Source: Rostratula benghalensis (Eukaryota > Chordata > Aves > Charadriiformes > Rostratulidae). Taken from it: a stretch of 64,000 nucleotides of DNA. The translations under genes and the position numbers were made by a program. The first letter of the stretch is position 1. Each line of letters starts with the position of its first letter. The notes beneath the pieces are model-generated. The model was not told the DNA's origin and did not search any database. It worked only from the letters and a program-made list of their open reading frames with translations. Shown here in pieces: positions 1-13,549 of the stretch. The DNA lies in the NCBI GenBank assembly GCA_013399305.1, contig VXAI01000117.1, positions 1,824,590 to 1,888,589 of the forward strand. Direction: 5' to 3'.

Positions 1-3000
1 TGACTTAGGCATAGATATTTCCATGGTAAATCACAGTTTTCAGCTGTCTTCATTTCTGACCACAGGAGGTGTTAAAAGAGTCACTATATAAAATAGGAGA
101 AATACATTCTGATTGTCATTCTCACTTGAAAATGGTCTGAATATATTTTATATGTAAACTTAAAAACTATTCACCAAGCATGGCAAATTTTAGCCTAGAA
201 GGTGGATATTTCATAAGCTACAACTATTGGAAAACACACTTCTATAACAAAAATCATTTTGTCACCTGAAATATAGGGCTAGTTGTAACTTACTTTAATA
301 TCTGATAATATGGTTTTATAAATATATGAATAATATGTCATTTTGCATCTAGTACCTGGATGCTAGGCTTTTAAAACTTCTAGAAAGAAAAAAGCAACCA
401 AATATGTAGCAATGTGATAAAAAATCCAGGCTTTTCAGTATCCGCTTTTGAATAAGAAGCATAAATGGTTCAGTGTCTGCAGATGTTGGAGGAACTGATG
501 AGGCATTGGCTTATTTGATTTTACAGTGTCATCATTCTGCTATAATTTTGAAAGAATTTTAAAGTGATGGAAGTAAAGGAGGTTTTCATACCTTTTCCTA
601 CACTAAATAGAAGACCCCATCACCACAAACTGTATTTTTCCATTTGGGCACAGGTTTCTGATGCGTTGACAAAGCTTCTTTGGAAGATCAACTCTATCTA
701 CAAAGCAAAAAGCCACTGCCTTCAACTCCAGAAGGAAAGCTACCATTCTACCTCACAGAGAGGAAGCCTTCCCGCCACAGTAAACAAATATTCCTCCTCG
801 CACCAAATTCCATCTGGTTAGTCCTCAGACTGAAGGAAATCTTTTCATGATGCAGTCAGTGTTCCAGATAAATCATTTTCTTTACTCACAAGACTTAATT
901 AACACCTGTTAAAGTCAGTGCAAAAACTCCTACCAGCTGAATGGGAAATGGTCAATGATATGGAGAACACTTGGGGTGATAAAGTGGAATAAATATGTGG
1001 ACAGATATATTGGTTACACTTCACAGTCACAGTTAAGCACAGTAAGGTTTGGCTCACTGTGGTATCCCAAGGTTATATATGAATGCCTGTATACATGTAG
1101 CTCAACATGGTTTTTAGTCCTCTGGTCATGATAGTCCTCTTATTTTCAAGCTGATGTTGTGCCTGCTACTGGCCAGGATCTTGCACAGGGTTTGGTAGGA
1201 ATTATTTTTAAGTTTTTAATAGTAGGTATGGTGTGATTCCTTGCAGCAGCAGATCTGCTCCATAGAAAGGCTTGGTCCTTTGGAAACATGCAATGGCCGC
1301 TTTCCAGAACCACACACAAACTCAGGCTTCTGTGAGATTCAATTTCTCAGCCAGGGCCAACGCAGCTGTGGAAAAACAACAGCAATGACAACAAGATTAG
1401 CAGTCCTTTCTACTGACTGGTCAGTAGACAGTACTAGAGGATACAATTCTGAATCTGCTTCTGGGAAACACAACTTGCCTTCATTTACGTTGTATGTCAG
1501 GAGAGAAATGATTCTATGCAACTCCGTCTGAAGTGTCAAAGATTTTCTCGGTTGATTTTTGTTTACCTGTTCTCTCAGCATAAATGCCTTCTGTAATGTT
1601 ATTTAATTCTGTAATGTTATTTAATTCTAGGCCAATTGTGCAGCATATGCACGGGTTTGAATTGCAATTTTATTCAGATATGTGTGAAATACAAAAGCTG
1701 ATACAGCAGAGTGTCCACCTGCCTAGTGCATTTTCCTACCTCCAACAGTCATGGAATGCACCATTACATCTAAAGAGACAGCCCCGGTCACACCCTCACC
1801 TCAGAACCATTGCACCTTTCTTCCAACGCTGTCTCAGAGCTTTCAGAACACCATGGATCTCATACCCTTCCTGCAGGAGATCTGCATCCCTCAATTATGT
1901 TACGCAAACTATGGGCACTCAGAATCACTGCTAGGATGGCAGGCAAAATACCTTTTCAGAACAGAACAGAACAACCCATAGAAAAAATGGTACACTGTAC
2001 CATCTTAGGCAGACACTGTGGTAGCAGGCATAAAAGTACAGCTGCCAGTAGCATTTTTTTCCTCCCTGCTAGACCTTGTGCTACTTTGGATTGGCTAAGG
2101 TCGTACTAACAGCACCTCTTGCCATTTGGGAATATAAGGATTTTAAGATGTGGCAGACGGCAAAGATGAAAACTGACATTCAAGTCAGATCTAGCCCGAG
2201 GGCAGAGAAGCAGAAAGTCAATTCAGGCAAATATTATTGAATTATTTTAATACATTTGTTGTTAGGCTTTTGGGTTTTTTTTCCCCTTTTTGTTGGTATA
2301 ATTGATCCTTTGGAAATAAAAAATAAAAAAAAGACTCAGCAAATTCATTTTGGGTTATAATGAATAACAGCTTTTAGTATGATTGCAAAGTGCCTGAATT
2401 AAGGCAAAATATAAATTCGTAGATACACACAGAGAAAAAGGATAAGGAGAAATGGAAATTATAAAGTAACATTTATGATTTATGAAAAATTCTTCATTTT
2501 ACTGCTAATCATAATGGACTCCTGCTGCTTATAACCTTACTGTAATCAAAGGGTTGTATTCATTTCTTGCATAGTTATGTGCACATAACTCCTATTGAAG
2601 CTAATAAGTGTTATGCGCTTGCTGTGGGGGACAAAGAGGTGCCACACAATTACATCATTTACTATAGCTTCATTGTAAATGATAAAAATTGTCTGGAATG
2701 TTATAATTATAAATAACATTTTCCATTTTTAATTTTAAAAATTATGTATGGCATTGAACCTTTGGTCTTGTGCTTGAGGGAAGATAGAAGTGGTCACAGG
2801 TGTTGGAGGCAGTGGGAAGATAGATTTTTGTACATGGTCAAGCTCTCTGCAGGTCTCCAGCAAGTTTTCTATGTGCTGTAAGGACAATGCTGAACCACTT
2901 TCCAATAGAGCATCCCATGGGCACCTGCATGGCTGGGTACAGGCTACCCACTTCACCATGTTTGAAGCTGTGGAAGAGGGATCTTGGCGGGTCCAGACGC

Positions 3001-4063
3001 TACGCTAAAAATATCATAGACAGCAATTTTGAAAAAACAGCAGAAAGATCTGTGCTCCCACATGCCCTTGGATAACAGGGAGGTGTTTTTCTTGGTCTGT
3101 CAAATACCTGACAGGGTGTTGTAAAGGTGGTTAATTTATAGGGCTGCTGTGCTTGGATGAGTTTGGATAATTTCCAGCAGGAAATTAATATCCCCTTTTC
3201 AAGGCTATTATGGAACCTGCAAGTAACAGTTTTTCATGTCTTGGTTCAGTATATTTTAGATGTGATCCATTGGTCAGGGTCTGACATCAGAGTTCAAATC
3301 AGTGGCAGGATGTTCAGCCTGTGCAGTTGCAGTTATTTTGTGTGTTCCCTGCTAGGAAAAGTGTCATCGGATCCCCCTTGGACAGTGTATCCACAGCAGC
3401 AAGTAAAGTGGAAGAGGATAATATTTATATATAAATAGTGCCATTTTGGCCATAACATTTCAATTTTGTATGGCAGGCTGAGGTGAACTTTCAATATTAG
3501 AATCCCAAATAGTGCAGCTTAGCTATTAGACTAGATCTTAAAGTTCTTTTGATAATGCTAAACCAAAACATTTCCATTGTGCTGACTGAGAAAATTTCAC
3601 ACAAAGTGATGTAGATAAAATTGAAGCATCCTAGAAAGATGCTTTGATTTTGGTAAGTTATTGTTTTCTAAAAAACAACCCAAGTAATATTCTCCAGTCC
3701 TGAGTGGTATTTTCCAAACTTTTTTATTTCCATAAAGGAAATAATATTAAAAGAAAACAATGAAAAGTTCACAAACTGGGATAAGGGATAGATAGTGAAG
3801 AAACAAGTCACCCTAGGACACTTCCATGTGTATAGAAGTGTTTGAAGGACCACTGTCTTACGCTGCTGTCCCAGGTACAGGTTGCCATGACATACAGCAG
3901 TTACAGGGCAAGCATAATGTAGAAACCAGAAAAAAAGCAGGTTCTGAAGCTGAATTCTTCAGAAATTTTGTGTCATTTTAAGTTCAGACAGACTCATTTG
4001 GAAAAAAAGACACCTTGCAAATTCACAGAAGAAACTACAGAGCTGCCTTTCCCCCTGCTTGTG
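1..4063. other. Intergenic, no gene seen
   Basis: AT-rich DNA with only short, non-ATG or random open frames (none over about 120 codons). The single feature noted is the 18-bp duplication at 1591. Confidence 0.8.
1591..1628. repeat. Tandem duplication, 18-bp unit
   Basis: ctgtaatgttatttaatt is present twice in perfect tandem, plus two bases of a third unit. Confidence 0.97.
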
Positions 4064-4338
4064 GCTGTCGGTCTCTTCTCCCAAGTAATAAGCAATAGGA
4101 AAAGAGGAAAGAGCCTTAAGTTGCACCAGAGGAAGTTTAGATTGAATACTGAGAAAAGATTCTTCATTGAATGGTTTGTCCATGGAAGTTGTTGGGTCAC
4201 AATCCCTGAAGGTATTTAAAAGATGTGGAGATGTACTGCTGAGGGACATGGTATAGGAGTGAACTTGGCAGTGATATGTTAATGGTTGCACTCGGTGATC
4301 TTAAAGGTCTCTTCCAACCAAATGATTCTATGATTCTA
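4064..4338 (+). mobile_element. CR1 LINE 3' region
   Basis: Begins near gtcggtctcttctcccaagt and runs through agccttaagttgcaccagag, tttagattgaatactgagaa and ggtatttaaaagatgtggag to gatcttaaaggtctcttcca and the tail atgattctatgattcta. A short internal stretch around the usual 'ggaacaggctgcccag' block is lost. Confidence 0.93.
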
Positions 4339-7300
4339 CCTCACCTTAGAAACCATCACTATAATCTTCTCACATGATACACAGCATTTAATGAAGGAGC
4401 TGCTACCAGTAATTAAAGCAGCCAAATCTTCACTGCTTACATAGCACACACAGGTCCTCAAATGTTACAATCTAGAAATAAGGACAGATATCCAAATTCC
4501 TGTTTAGTTAACAAAATAAGTAACACTCATGTGCCAGACCACCCACAGCTCCATTTTAATTGCTTTCAGAAGCTGTGGACAAACATCCTCCTTCAGATCC
4601 AGCTGTGCTCCTGCATATTACCACTGCAGGTGCTCATTTATTGTGTCCCCGTCCTCTCTTCCCGCATCTTCCCTTTCCTAGTGTTAAGCACCCTTTTTAA
4701 GCAGCCCACACAGCCATTTGTGCTAGCAATTCTTTGTTTGTGCCAAGTAAAATCACCCAGGTTACTTTAATCAGTTTAAATAGGAGGTGACAGGAGTGAC
4801 TGTAGGCCTGGGAGTCACCAGCCTTCTGTCAGCAAGGCAAGGAGGAATGACCAGCAGGCAGCAGCCTGGGGAGCTGATGAAGAGTACTAAAATGCTCATG
4901 TGCAGAACAAAGGCAAAAAGCCAGTTCAGACCTAATTCATCCTATTCTGGTGCTGGAGAAAAAAAAAAAATGCACAACACTGTACTGGTCACTCCTGCAG
5001 ATCTGACCTGCTGATCCCATGCAATCCTGTATATCTGTTTTTCCAGTTTCTCCCATAATCTGTGGTGTCTCACATGTATGACTGCCATCAATCCACAGCA
5101 CCTGGAGCCCATCTTTTATTCCTCTGCCTGGAAACTCTGTACCAGTGACCTTTGAGATCCTTGTTTATTTGATATTTTTCAGGGTTTCAGACAAACATTG
5201 CTCATCAAGTGTCATCGCTTAGCACAATCAGTCCTCAAAGAAGTGAAAGGATTGGCTTTGCTACCTCCAAGACACATACTTAGCAGCTGTGGTGCAACTA
5301 GGGAGTGTGTGGCATGTTTCCATCCAGGAAATCCCAGTCAGAAATGCAGCAGCATTACACGAATGGCACATGTAACCTGGAAAGCTTGACTGGTCCGAAA
5401 AGCACTGGTTGTGTTATGTTTGTGATGCAACATTTGCTTCAGCAACACGTGTTCTCCTTGGGTAAGTGACTCTGAACAGCAAATACTGTAGTCTTTCTCA
5501 TTTAGTTGATTCGGGCTGACTTTCTCCCCTCTCCCCTTTGCCCAGCTCTGGATGGATGTTGTTTTGAAAATGCTGCCATGCAGTGTTTGCTAATAATACT
5601 AATGTGTTGGAATGGTGACATGTCAAAATAGTAGCATCCATGCGAGAGACAACTCAAGTCTCCTCACCCTCATCATTAAGGAGCTGTGCCCAGTAAGGCA
5701 TGAAGCATACTGAAAACTCTCAGTGAAGCTCAGCCACAGAGAGGCTGGAAATCCCCATCGACCAGGCTGGAGAGCTGGCACGTGCGAGGTAGTGCAGTCC
5801 ATGAGAAACCAAATCAAGAATGTGTCAGCTAAAGTCACCTTTCTCTCAGTGAAGACAGGTCATAATCCTTCCTGAGGCCCAGTGGAAACATAAGAGATTA
5901 ACTAATGAATATCAAAGTCTCTTTTGTGAGGCAGAGTTATGTGACACCTCTTTCTCCTCCTCATCTTGTTCTCTGCAGCTGTTGGATTACCAAGGAATTG
6001 CAGTGAAATTACAGATTCTTCCCTAGCATTCAGAAGGCGAGGGAGCATTCACCAAGGAGTTATTCTTACATTTTCAGCCACCTCCTGTCCTGCCCCAGCC
6101 AATTATGCAGTTGTGATAGAGACTGTTAAAAAGTAACCGTATTCTGCCCCAGAGCTAGCTGCATTGAGAGAGGTGAGAGGAATCTGGGCTTCTCTCAGAT
6201 TTATTGTCCTCTGGATTAAAAATTAAAGAGGAGATATTTGTGTTAACTTTTGTCATAATCCAGGGAAGGATTTTTAACAATTTGAAACCTCAGACAGTTT
6301 CAGAGTGAGATTCTGCAATTGTGCTACCAGGCACAGTTCCACCTTGTAACCCTGAGGAAGACAGGGCAAAGGCTTACAGTAACAAATGGCACTTTTATGT
6401 ATAGAGACAATGATTCTTATTTCCACTGCCCTTACAATGGAGCGGGACCTTTTGCACAACTTTTCCTTGCTGTCACATCAGGGATAGCCTTAAGGGGAGG
6501 AGTGCTGATGAGGCTATAGCTCTGCTTACAACCTGTACTGGATATCTTATATACTCTTAGCCACAGGTCGGAGAGTGGCTGCTCCTCTCTCCCCACATCC
6601 TTAGTTTATGGTCACAACCTACTCAACTCTACACTGCCAAAATCTGTGATAATATCTTTCTGTAAATGAGAAAACCCCACCATGTATGTTTTTTAGATAA
6701 GTCGTTCTTTTGTTTTGTTTTGCAACATGTAGTGAACAAAAATTATTTCTATAGTCACAGTTGTGCTACAGAAACATTTTTGGGAAAATTTCTAGCAAGG
6801 GGTTTGAGAGTAGGAATTATGTTCTTGTGGTTGATAGAATCTGCATGTTCCAGGCTGCCTCGAAGGCTTCTGTCCTCATTATATAAAATAGCGAGCGGTT
6901 CTTTAAGAAGCTCCAATAAACTACATCCTCAAATGAAGATATTGTGCTGTGTGTGTACAATGTTACTAACTTACTTTGTGCAAGAAGAAAAAACATTTAG
7001 CAGAGGTATGAAGGACACCTAAAGTATCTCTCCTTTATGACTCACGTATGCCCATCTGCACAACCTTTTCTTCTGGGCTCACTGTTTGAAGTCTTTTTTG
7101 CTCTTCCCTTTCCAGAAAATATTCACATTCTGGCTTGATTTGCTAGGACAAATTCACCTAATTCACTGTAATTAGGAACACAGTAAACTTTTACTCCTGT
7201 ACAAAAGATGAAAGGTAGCACAGCTAGCAAGTGATTATTTCTATCAGTAGGTTTCTGTAGAGCATTTCAGACAAAACATTCCTGCTCTTAATAGCCTGAA

Positions 7301-9899
7301 TGTCTCAAAAGAAATCCATGGTAACTTGATCAACAGTGTCCAGATCTTTTCACAGGCTGGATGCTTTTCAAGAAACAATGACATTTGAATCATCTTTCTT
7401 AATGAAGAAGATAGCATCAATACGATGTGCCAGTTCTGCTACTTAGCCACTCAAAGTTGGCACTGGCTTCACATTAGAGTTATTCCCTTGATGACTGTAG
7501 GGTGTTAACGCCCTGATCCAAGAAAATAATGAAGCACGTGTGCCTAAGCATAAGCATGAAGGTATAATTCTTCAGGCTACCTTGTGTTTAATGCTTCAAT
7601 TTCCTTGCAGAAGCACAATGTGAAAGCCAGGAGAGAAGGGAGATAGATGTTATTTGCAGAAACTTTTGACAAACAGATCTCAGTGTGGAAGAGTTGACAT
7701 CTTGCAGTACCTGGACCGATGGTCTCCTGAGCAGATCCAAGGTAAGCAAACCATTCACATCAGTCTCCTTAATTGTCTGGGGGTTCAGGAGGCACGAAAG
7801 TATTGTACTGAACTACACTGCCCTGGACTTCTGTAACTCGCACCTCTAAGCACAGCAAGTCCACTGGAACAGGGATCCTGTTACTAGTTCTGCATTTGTT
7901 CCTGTGAGATATCTATGACAATCAGCCTAAAATTACTCAATTAAAATGAACTCTACATCCACTGAGAAGTGTGGAAGAGGGAACTACAGACAGATGTGGG
8001 GCCTAGGAATTATCTAAGCTCAAATTCACCCTTTGTCAGGTTCTGGCAGGTTGTTCACCCATACAGCATGCCTCAGGCACGATGGTGTATGTAGCTGATC
8101 TGTGGGCAGAGAGCAGATCCATCTCCCTCCAGCTTCTCAGAATGGGCTACCATCAGAATTTGATTTTGCCTGTCTGTTAAGACTTCATGTGAGAAAATTA
8201 GAAACTTTGACCTGAAGCCACCCATTGCCAACAGAAATGCAGACCTCAGTGTTCCCAGACTGAGGAAAATCTCTGATAAATGTTGGGAGTTTACAGTTCT
8301 GCAGAGACCCAGTAAAGCACAAGTATGTCTGTGCAACATCATTCTGCACAAGAGGGAGGATGCAAATGATTTGGATACAGTGGGCTAAGCACACCTCCGT
8401 TTGTGGGGATAATCTTGAAGGGAGAAATTGTTGCATTTTATTTCAAGTTAATTGTGTGCAGATTTCTCATCAGTATCCCATGGTCAGACTAGGGTACCGG
8501 AAACCTCTCTTTTTTTATGTCCCTCAGCTGCATTCCTATTCTTTGCAGAGGCAATATCACTCATGAATCTTAAGCAGCTTTTGCACAGAATCAGCTCAAC
8601 TAATGAAAAATTAGAAGATTGCCATAATCTCTTGAATCTAAGAAGTAATATAGAGCACTGATTCCATCAGGATGAGTAAAAAAGAAAGACATGAGAAAGA
8701 TGGCCAGGTGCATTGCAAATTTTTTGCAATATATTTCTTTAAAAAATGTGGAGGAGTGAGAGGTGACAGTATTTTAACAATACCATTATTTTACATCCTC
8801 CTCCTCATTATTTATGGGCATGCTGATGCTGAGATTTAGCACAGGAAACAGTTTTAAGAATCCATATATTCTTGGCTACAGTTCATGCCCTCAGATTGTG
8901 CCAGAACTCCAACTGAATGTTAAATATCTAATCTACCTATTCATTTTTAATGCACCTGTTACCATCATATTGAAATAACACTGAACAGCAATGATAACTC
9001 TTTTTTTTTTTAAACAAATAAAACCCAGTACTTAGAAACTATATTGAAAATACAGGTGTAGCCAAACCTGACACATGATTTCTTCCCAGAGAAAACGAGG
9101 CATGCAGAGTATAGTAAAGTGTATGGAATTAGATGTGACCACACTTGTAGATAAGGTTTGCTGGACTGGGATCTCTTCATTTGGAGGATTTGATAGGCCT
9201 GAACTTTCTTCTAGTGCTGCCCCTCTGCATGCCCTCAGCTAGCCACTTCAGGTGCCTTTGTCACTCAAGGCAAGGTAAGTGATGGCTTTTCTGCCAATGA
9301 TCCTCAGGCTTGCTGTGAGCATGAAAGACACTCCAGCCTGTCACCTTTCCCACATCAGCCTGGGTCAGAGGAGGGACTCTGGAACCGGCAAAGCATCCTA
9401 TTACTGAGGCCTTTCTGCGTCTAGGGCTTGTCCTAGAGCATCTGTACAGTACTGCTCTGGGCCTTTTCAAGCCACCAGCTTGGTCAGAGGATTGGTTTTG
9501 GTGGATTTTCCTTTACAAATTATGAGGACAGTCAGAGAAATTAAATGGAAGGACATGTTTTCTTTTTCCTGCCATGGCTTCTCTTATCTAGTCAAGCACT
9601 GATGGCTCTAAGGCTAGGACTCACCCTTACCATTTGTACGGATACAGCACAAGGGAGCTTCAATTTCAGTGGCAGCTGCTAACACCACTGCAATACAGGA
9701 TGATTAATAGAAATTAATTGTGTATACCAAAGAAACCAGCTGACTGGCAGGGCCCTGTTTACCCATTTCTGAAAAAATTATTAGACCTTTTTTTTTCTCT
9801 CTGTTTATCATTACCTGCTTAAGTGTATAAATATACATATACACACATATATATTTCTTTTCCACAGAAAAACTTCAGTGATTGACCATGATGGTCAAT
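4339..9899. other. Intergenic, no gene seen
   Basis: No coding similarity, repeat family or RNA gene recognised. Open frames are short and unsupported. Confidence 0.8.
9825..9855. repeat. TA/CA low-complexity stretch
   Basis: Alternating gtataaatatacatataca and cacatatatat, a short imperfect microsatellite just upstream of a CR1 tail. Confidence 0.8.
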
Positions 9900-10042
9900 G
9901 TCCAGGGAGGTATTTAAGAAACGTGTAGATGTGGCACTCTCTAGTGGCATGCTCTGGTAACCGAGACTGTAGGGGGATGTTGCGTGCATATGGTTGGACT
10001 CAATGATCTCAATGGTCCTTTCCAAACATGACGGTTCTGTGA
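9900..10042 (+). mobile_element. CR1 LINE 3' end
   Basis: Contains ccagggaggtatttaagaaa, acgtgtagatgtggcact, then gttggactcaatgatctcaa and tggtcctttccaaacatgac, ending ggttctgtgattt. The match is clear but diverged. It is preceded by the small palindrome attgaccatgatggtcaat at 9881-9899. Confidence 0.88.
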
Positions 10043-11454
10043 TTTAAAAAATAAGATAAATAAGGCTTGAGACTGGGGGAGAATGAGAGGAATATTCCTA
10101 AACCATGAAATTTTCATGATTTTAAAATGGTGTCTTTCATTATTTTTTTATTTCTGGAACAAACATATTAGGTTTTCATAACTGCTCAAGTCATTGACCC
10201 ATTAAGCTCGTTTCTTGAAAACAAAAAAAGATTCAATGCAAGGGGAAGAACTGGAGATCAGCCGCTACATATGCAGTTAAAAAAAAAAAAGAATGAGGAA
10301 TGAGAAAGAGAGAAAATCGATATCCCTGGAACAGATTCCCCAAACCTAGTTCCCTCCTTCATGCCTTCTTAAAGCATACAGTTTAAAATTATTCTTTCAT
10401 GTGTATTGCCTTTTGCAATATTCTGCTTTGGTTTTGCCAGCTATTAATCTAAAAAATGCTTGCTCCAGTTGTCAGATCTGAGTACTGAGAAGTGGTGCTT
10501 CCTCACTGGCAAAAAGTCTTTCTCCAATAAAGACCCTGGCTAGACAAAGCAGTGAGAGCTCTTCTAACTTCTAGCACCAGTTCACTAATGACCTAAAGGG
10601 GGTTCCCCACTCAATAATCCTGCAACAAACAGAAATATTCAAGTTTCTAATGCAAGTACTGTTTCTGGGTTTTGCTCACTCATTCTATCACTGGGACACC
10701 TGAAAACTATGAGTACTCTGTTATATTCCAAAAGCAAACACATTCATTTTCCTCAGGGAAACCAAATTCTCAGCTCATATCTTTATGCCAATGTATCCAA
10801 TCACCATCATCTTCATTTCCTATTTCAGGGGCTGAAAGCAGGCAAGGTGACTTATGCTCCTGATGTATTAGTTGCCTTTTTCTTTTTTTTTTTTTTTTGT
10901 CATTGTTTCCTCTGCCAAACCTGGTACCATGGAAATACTGTGACAAGAAGAAGTACCTCAGTTGCCTCAAGAGTAAGCACCTAGATCTCAACATTAGTTA
11001 AAGTTAGCTGAAATGAATCCCACTTGCAGACACTGCTACATTCTGGGTAGCTCAAAGCTACCTGTTATAAGCTGCTCATGCTGTGCCAGCATTCTCACTT
11101 CAATCATTGCAACACTTCATGCAATGAGACATGACCCAGCTAGAGGCAGAACTGATTTCCCTGTTCTTTAAATCAGTGAATTCTGCCATTGATTTTCCTT
11201 AGGACCAAAATATTCCTGTTTCTTTAGCATAATGATATAAGTATGTCCTCGCTGGTTAAAAGCAAAGCTCTGTGCAACCAACAGATTAAAAAAAAAAGGC
11301 TTAGACGCAAGGCTGGGGTAGAGTGATTATCCCCATCCCCATAAGGCTTTCCAGCAGCTAGGAGCTATGCTATTTGTCTACATCACTCAAAAAAGACAGA
11401 CTTTATTTGGTCTAATGCAAACAGCTTTATCATTGTTTTAATTTTATTACAGTT
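10043..11454. other. Intergenic between two CR1 copies
   Basis: Holds the T16 run. Nothing else could be recognised. Confidence 0.8.
10883..10898. repeat. T16 homopolymer
   Basis: Sixteen consecutive T, preceded by another T5 and a C. Confidence 0.97.
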
Positions 11455-12155
11455 GGACTTTCAAAATTTCCTGTGGCAATGAGTTCCACAGTGTCACTGA
11501 ATACTCACAGTGCTTCTTTTAAACCTGCTGTCTAATAATTGTTCTCTCACTCCAGGGAACCTTGTCATCTTCTTCATGAAATATCTAGTTCTATATTTTT
11601 CAAGCCTGTCTCATTATTTTTTTTTTTTTCTGCCAGGAGGCCAATACTGCAGATAGCATCAAGACATGAGCACAGCATTGGTCTTCATGGTAACAAAAAA
11701 CACGTCTTTTATCATATTCTCTATTTCTTTCCTAATAATTTCTAATATTCCATTTGTCTTTTTGACCACCACTAGGTTTTAGCTGATGCTTCAAAGAATT
11801 ATATATAATGATTCCCAAATCTTTCTTTTGAGTGGTAATAGCTCATTTACAGTCCATCACTGTGAACATATAGTTAAGGTTGTTTTCCCCTATGTGCATT
11901 CCTTTGCATTTATTGACACTGAATTTTCATCTGCCATTTTATTACCCAATCACTCAGTTTCTCAAGCTCCTTCTGCAAGCCTTCACAAATAGTTTTAGCT
12001 ATGACCACTGTAAATAATGTGATGTCAGCAGCTGGCTATGCCAATTCATCATTCATCTCTTTTCCAAAGAAAGTAATGAGAGGCATGTGAATAATGTGGG
12101 CCTGTGGGACCACATCAGAAACCTCCCTCTTCTGTGAAACTGCCTCTACTTTCTA
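11455..12155 (-). mobile_element. Ancient CR1 LINE, RT C-terminus and downstream part (minus strand)
   Basis: The + strand shows the reversed form of an old CR1: gtggcaatgagttccacagt, then tgcatttattgacactgaat, tttcatctgccattttatta and cccaatcactcagtttctca. Read on the minus strand, the last blocks encode the RT segment like QMKF-x-VDKCK. The pattern is the one found in turtle, crocodile and deep archosaur CR1 rather than in recent avian subfamilies. It is interrupted by stops and a T-run near 11620. The edges are approximate. Confidence 0.8.
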
Positions 12156-12309
12156 AGCTGTTAAACACCAGGGTGCCCAGACAGTCTCCAAATTGCCCTA
12201 TATTTCTGGGGTACCCAGGCCATGTGACTTTCCCCTGGTACTTCCACAGACCCATGCTCATCCACACCTTCTTCCCATAATAAAACTCCCTTTGTCCATT
12301 CCCACATCC

Positions 12310-12660
12310 CACATTCCCTCGCGGGGAAGGCGAGGAGAGTAGTTATAGTTTGCTTACTGACTAGGGTCCCCCGATAAAGCTTTCCTAGGCCCTGGCGCGG
12401 GCGCAGCCTCCCAGGCCCTGCGAGCACACGATGCCCTGGGTCGGCCAGGCGTAGTGCTGACGACCCCATCGGTAGAGCAGCGGCCCGGCCGGGAGCACAG
12501 CTCCCTCTGGCGGCGGCCGGCCGGCGTGCCTGCCCCGCGGTATCTTCAACGGGGTTGACGTGGGCACCACCACGGCATCCCGGCGCTACTTTACGGAGCG
12601 AGGAAGAAACAAACTGCTTGACAGGAAGGCGGCAGGGAGACTGCCAGGCCTGCGTAGGAG
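12310..12660. promoter_or_regulatory. Isolated CpG-rich block
   Basis: A hand count gives about 30 CpG in roughly 350 bp, with runs such as ctggcgcgggcgcagcc and ggcggcggccggccggcg; the surrounding tens of kilobases contain almost none. Both strands stay open across it (a 174-codon frame on the minus strand and a roughly 130-codon frame on the plus strand), as expected in GC-rich DNA; neither frame begins with ATG and I recognise no domain. It could be a promoter of an unannotated transcript, a piece of a GC-rich mobile element, or a gene-conversion hot spot. It directly follows the ancient CR1. Confidence 0.6.
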
Positions 12661-13390
12661 AGATGGCTGCATGATAAATCTCCAAGACTGCACAGGTGGA
12701 GCAGGAAGCTCTCCGAAGCTCGAAGTTGAAGCTTTTGGAGTGGTGTTTGTTAGTGTTAGTTTAACAGTCCCTAATCTCTGCTGGTCATTCCCTGCTGCAC
12801 TCGCTGCAATAGTCCTTTCCAAACCATGGCACTGTCACAATGCTTTAGAATTTATGTAGGTCCCAGCAACAGTGGGAGATGGTAGCTTTTACAGGAAAAA
12901 ATAAATAAATCCTGTTCACATCTTCCCCAAAGGAAGGTGGGCGAAGAAAATTATACTGAAGCTCTTGAAGAGGAAAAAGCTAATGGACAGGGAGGCAAGG
13001 ACCCTGTGAGGGTAATACTTTTCATCTGGGAATTTATCTGCTGTAACTCAGAGCTCAGTGCTTTTGTTAGCAAGGCCTCTAACTGCTGCCAGACTAGCCG
13101 TCTATGCTGTACATTGCAGGCTGAGAAAAGCTGGGAAAAAAAGTAGCTTCTTGTTAATTCTTCACTTACTCAGGGAAAGGGCACGGAAAATGGAAGGTTT
13201 ATCTCCCTCACTCTGTCCAGCTCTGTGTGTTGATGCAAAAGCAGTGCTGTAAAAGATAACTCTCTCCCTGAACCAGGACTAAGTAGCTTGTTTGGGACTC
13301 TGTGCTAACCCAGGTAGCTCCATGAGTCTTAGAAGCAGCATCTCAGTACAGCAAAGTTCAGCACAATCCTACCTGGAGGAACCAGCATGT

Positions 13391-13549
13391 TCTGTTATAA
13401 ACTATAAGTCCCAAGTCCAAATTGTGCATCTTCAGAAGTCTTGAATGCAAAATACAGTCTCAGAATATTAATATTTCAGATTAATTTTGGTAGTTTTAAT
13501 ATTTGAGGGTAAATGAAAAAAGAACACACATGCTGCAAGCTTGACCCAG
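13391..13549 (+). repeat. 159-bp interspersed duplicate, copy 1
   Basis: Starts tctgttataaactataag and ends tgctgcaagcttgacccag. It is about 95% identical to 15610-15767 (around seven differences including one base of indel). Flanking sequences of the two copies are unrelated. The element is AT-rich and has no ORF or family I recognise. Confidence 0.95.

Noticed and set aside
9881..9899. Palindrome attgaccatgatggtcaat as an operator-type site
   Set aside because: It lies at the edge of a decayed CR1 copy; short palindromes of this size are expected in 64 kb.
12161..12685. 174-codon minus-strand frame across the CpG-rich block
   Set aside because: It starts at TTG. Openness is expected from GC-rich, stop-poor sequence; the opposite strand is open too. 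No similarity recognised.
12200..12700. Retroviral LTR or primer-binding-site interpretation of the CpG block
   Set aside because: A vague primer-binding-site-like string and an AATAAA can be found, but there are no paired LTRs, no TG...CA boundaries with target duplications and no retroviral coding similarity.
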